This document shows positions 31,699 through 32,457 of a stretch of DNA of 32,457 nt, piece after piece. The stretch is taken from assembly GCA_002304995.1 (NCBI GenBank), contig DBPV01000055.1, positions 1 through 32,457 on the forward strand, given 5' to 3'. The notes below the pieces were generated by a model, which searched no databases, was not told where the DNA came from, and saw only the letters and a program-made list of their open reading frames with translations. The position numbers were made by a program, and so were the translations under genes. Source of the DNA: Syntrophaceae bacterium UBA1411 (GTDB lineage: Bacteria; Desulfobacterota; Syntrophia; Syntrophales; Smithellaceae). Positions within the stretch are counted from its first letter, which is position 1. Every line of letters starts with the position of its first letter.

Positions 31699-32457
31699 TT
31701 AGGCCCAGTTCTTCTCCGCCGCCGCGTTTTTGCCGGCGATCCTTCCGAACACCAGACAGTCGATCACCGCGCAGCTGCCGAGCCGCACCGCGCCGTGCAC
31801 GCCGCCGGTTACTTCGCCGGCCGCGTAAAGGCCGGGAATCGGTTTGTCCGTCATCACATCCAGCGCCTGGGCATTGGTGTTGATGTTGATGCCGCCCATG
31901 CAGTGGTGGACTTTCGGCGTCAGCCGCATGGCATAGAACGGAGCCGTTTCGATCGGTTTGGCGTCTTTCCAGAGATAGCGGCCCCAGGCCTCGTCTTTTC
32001 CTTTGACCAGCGCTTCATTGTAGTTTTTCACTTCTTCCATCATCGGTCCGAAGGGAACGTTGTAAGCCTTGGCCAGATCTTCCAGAGTGTCGTACTTCTT
32101 CACGATGCCTCTTTCCATGAATTTGGGAATGGCGTCTTTTTGCAGCCGTGTGCCGTTTTCATCGCAGAAGGCGATGCAGCGGTTGCCGACCCGGAGGATC
32201 GCGTCCGCGCGGACCTTGCGGTCGGCCAGTTCGTTGACGAAGCGTTTGCCGGTCTTCGTGTCGACCCAGAGACCGTAAACCGCCGCGCACCCCTGACCGA
32301 AAAAGGCGGCCAGTCCGAAGCCTTTTTCGTCCGGGCTGCCCCAGGGCGCCAGCTGGATCCAGGACACCTGGAGAGGCGTGCAGCCGATGCGGAAGGCTTC
32401 CCGCAGCGCGTCCGCGGTTGCGCCCGGCTGGTTGGTGGTATCCACGTCGTTCGTCAG
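31699..32457 (-). CDS. FAD-dependent oxidoreductase, paralog of the neighbouring flavoprotein (N-terminal part outside window)
   Basis: C-terminal 252 residues of a second flavoprotein; the frame stays open to the window edge (LTND before VDTTNQPGATADALREAFRIG). It aligns without gaps to the C-terminal half of the 29946-31502 protein: SPDEKGFGL, GKRFVNELADRKVRADAI, HHCMGGININ and GEVTGGVHGAVRLGSCA. It shares the substitution of the fumarate-reductase HPT segment (LAPWG here). The GTG at 32445 is internal and not a start. The tandem arrangement indicates a local duplication; the two differ in the 150-residue stretch around the substrate cap (for example CIAFCDENGTRLQKDAI against CIAMTDAYGYSIGQKLI), which could mean different substrates. 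Confidence 0.87.
   Translation of the reverse strand: MTNDVDTTNQPGATADALREAFRIGCTPLQVSWIQLAPWGSPDEKGFGLAAFFGQGCAAVYGLWVDTKTGKRFVNELADRKVRADAILRVGNRCIAFCDENGTRLQKDAIPKFMERGIVKKYDTLEDLAKAYNVPFGPMMEEVKNYNEALVKGKDEAWGRYLWKDAKPIETAPFYAMRLTPKVHHCMGGININTNAQALDVMTDKPIPGLYAAGEVTGGVHGAVRLGSCAVIDCLVFGRIAGKNAAAEKNWA

Noticed and set aside
1..32457. CRISPR arrays, tRNA/rRNA genes, insertion sequences, prophage genes
   Set aside because: No spaced direct repeats, cloverleaf-like clusters, transposase or integrase motifs were recognised by reading; a covariance-model scan was not possible here.

Overview
The window looks like chromosome from a GC-rich, Gram-negative anaerobe. The gene content points to a deltaproteobacterium (Desulfobacterota), plausibly a syntrophic or Syntrophales-like lineage: gluconeogenic FBPase plus class II aldolase, an acyl-CoA dehydrogenase with a C-terminal extension, Liv-type ABC uptake, Tat-exported fumarate-reductase-like flavoproteins, a PAS/sigma-54 activator and radical SAM enzymes. 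Taxonomy is inferred from gene content and composition only.

Layout. 1-5645: end of a fructose-1,6-bisphosphatase, a class II fructose-bisphosphate-aldolase-like enzyme, a zinc alcohol dehydrogenase, a convergent nitroreductase and the NAD(P)HX repair enzyme Nnr. 6087-13199: a PAS-PAS-AAA+-HTH sigma-54 activator that seems to lack about 20 residues of its AAA+ core. Tandem inverted repeats and a sigma-54-like promoter follow, then a Liv-type binding protein, a thioredoxin-fold protein without CxxC, an acyl-CoA dehydrogenase and a second, paralogous Liv-type binding protein.

13451-18964 is the most interesting region: a RiPP (ribosomally made, modified peptide) locus with two different chemistries side by side. 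First comes a 55-residue precursor with a GG leader and a Cys-x-Cys-x-Cys-x-Cys-x-Cys core. It is followed by a radical SAM/SPASM maturase, a C39-peptidase ABC exporter (PCAT) and a 46-residue remnant resembling the membrane anchor of an HlyD adaptor. A near-consensus sigma-70 promoter then drives a 76-residue second precursor candidate with a Ser/Thr-rich, acidic tail. An intrinsic terminator and an MvdD/graspetide-type ATP-grasp ligase follow. A convergent MsbA-like ABC exporter shares the CTAG at its stop codon.

18961-26147 (minus strand) is a housekeeping block: ABC exporter, polyprenyl diphosphate synthase, RimO, FtsK/SpoIIIE and PlsC. 26529-29835 is a livHMGF operon with no binding protein attached; the two binding proteins 13-18 kb upstream are natural candidate partners. 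The window ends with two paralogous minus-strand flavoproteins, the second cut by the window edge.

No tRNA, rRNA, CRISPR array or insertion sequence was recognised.
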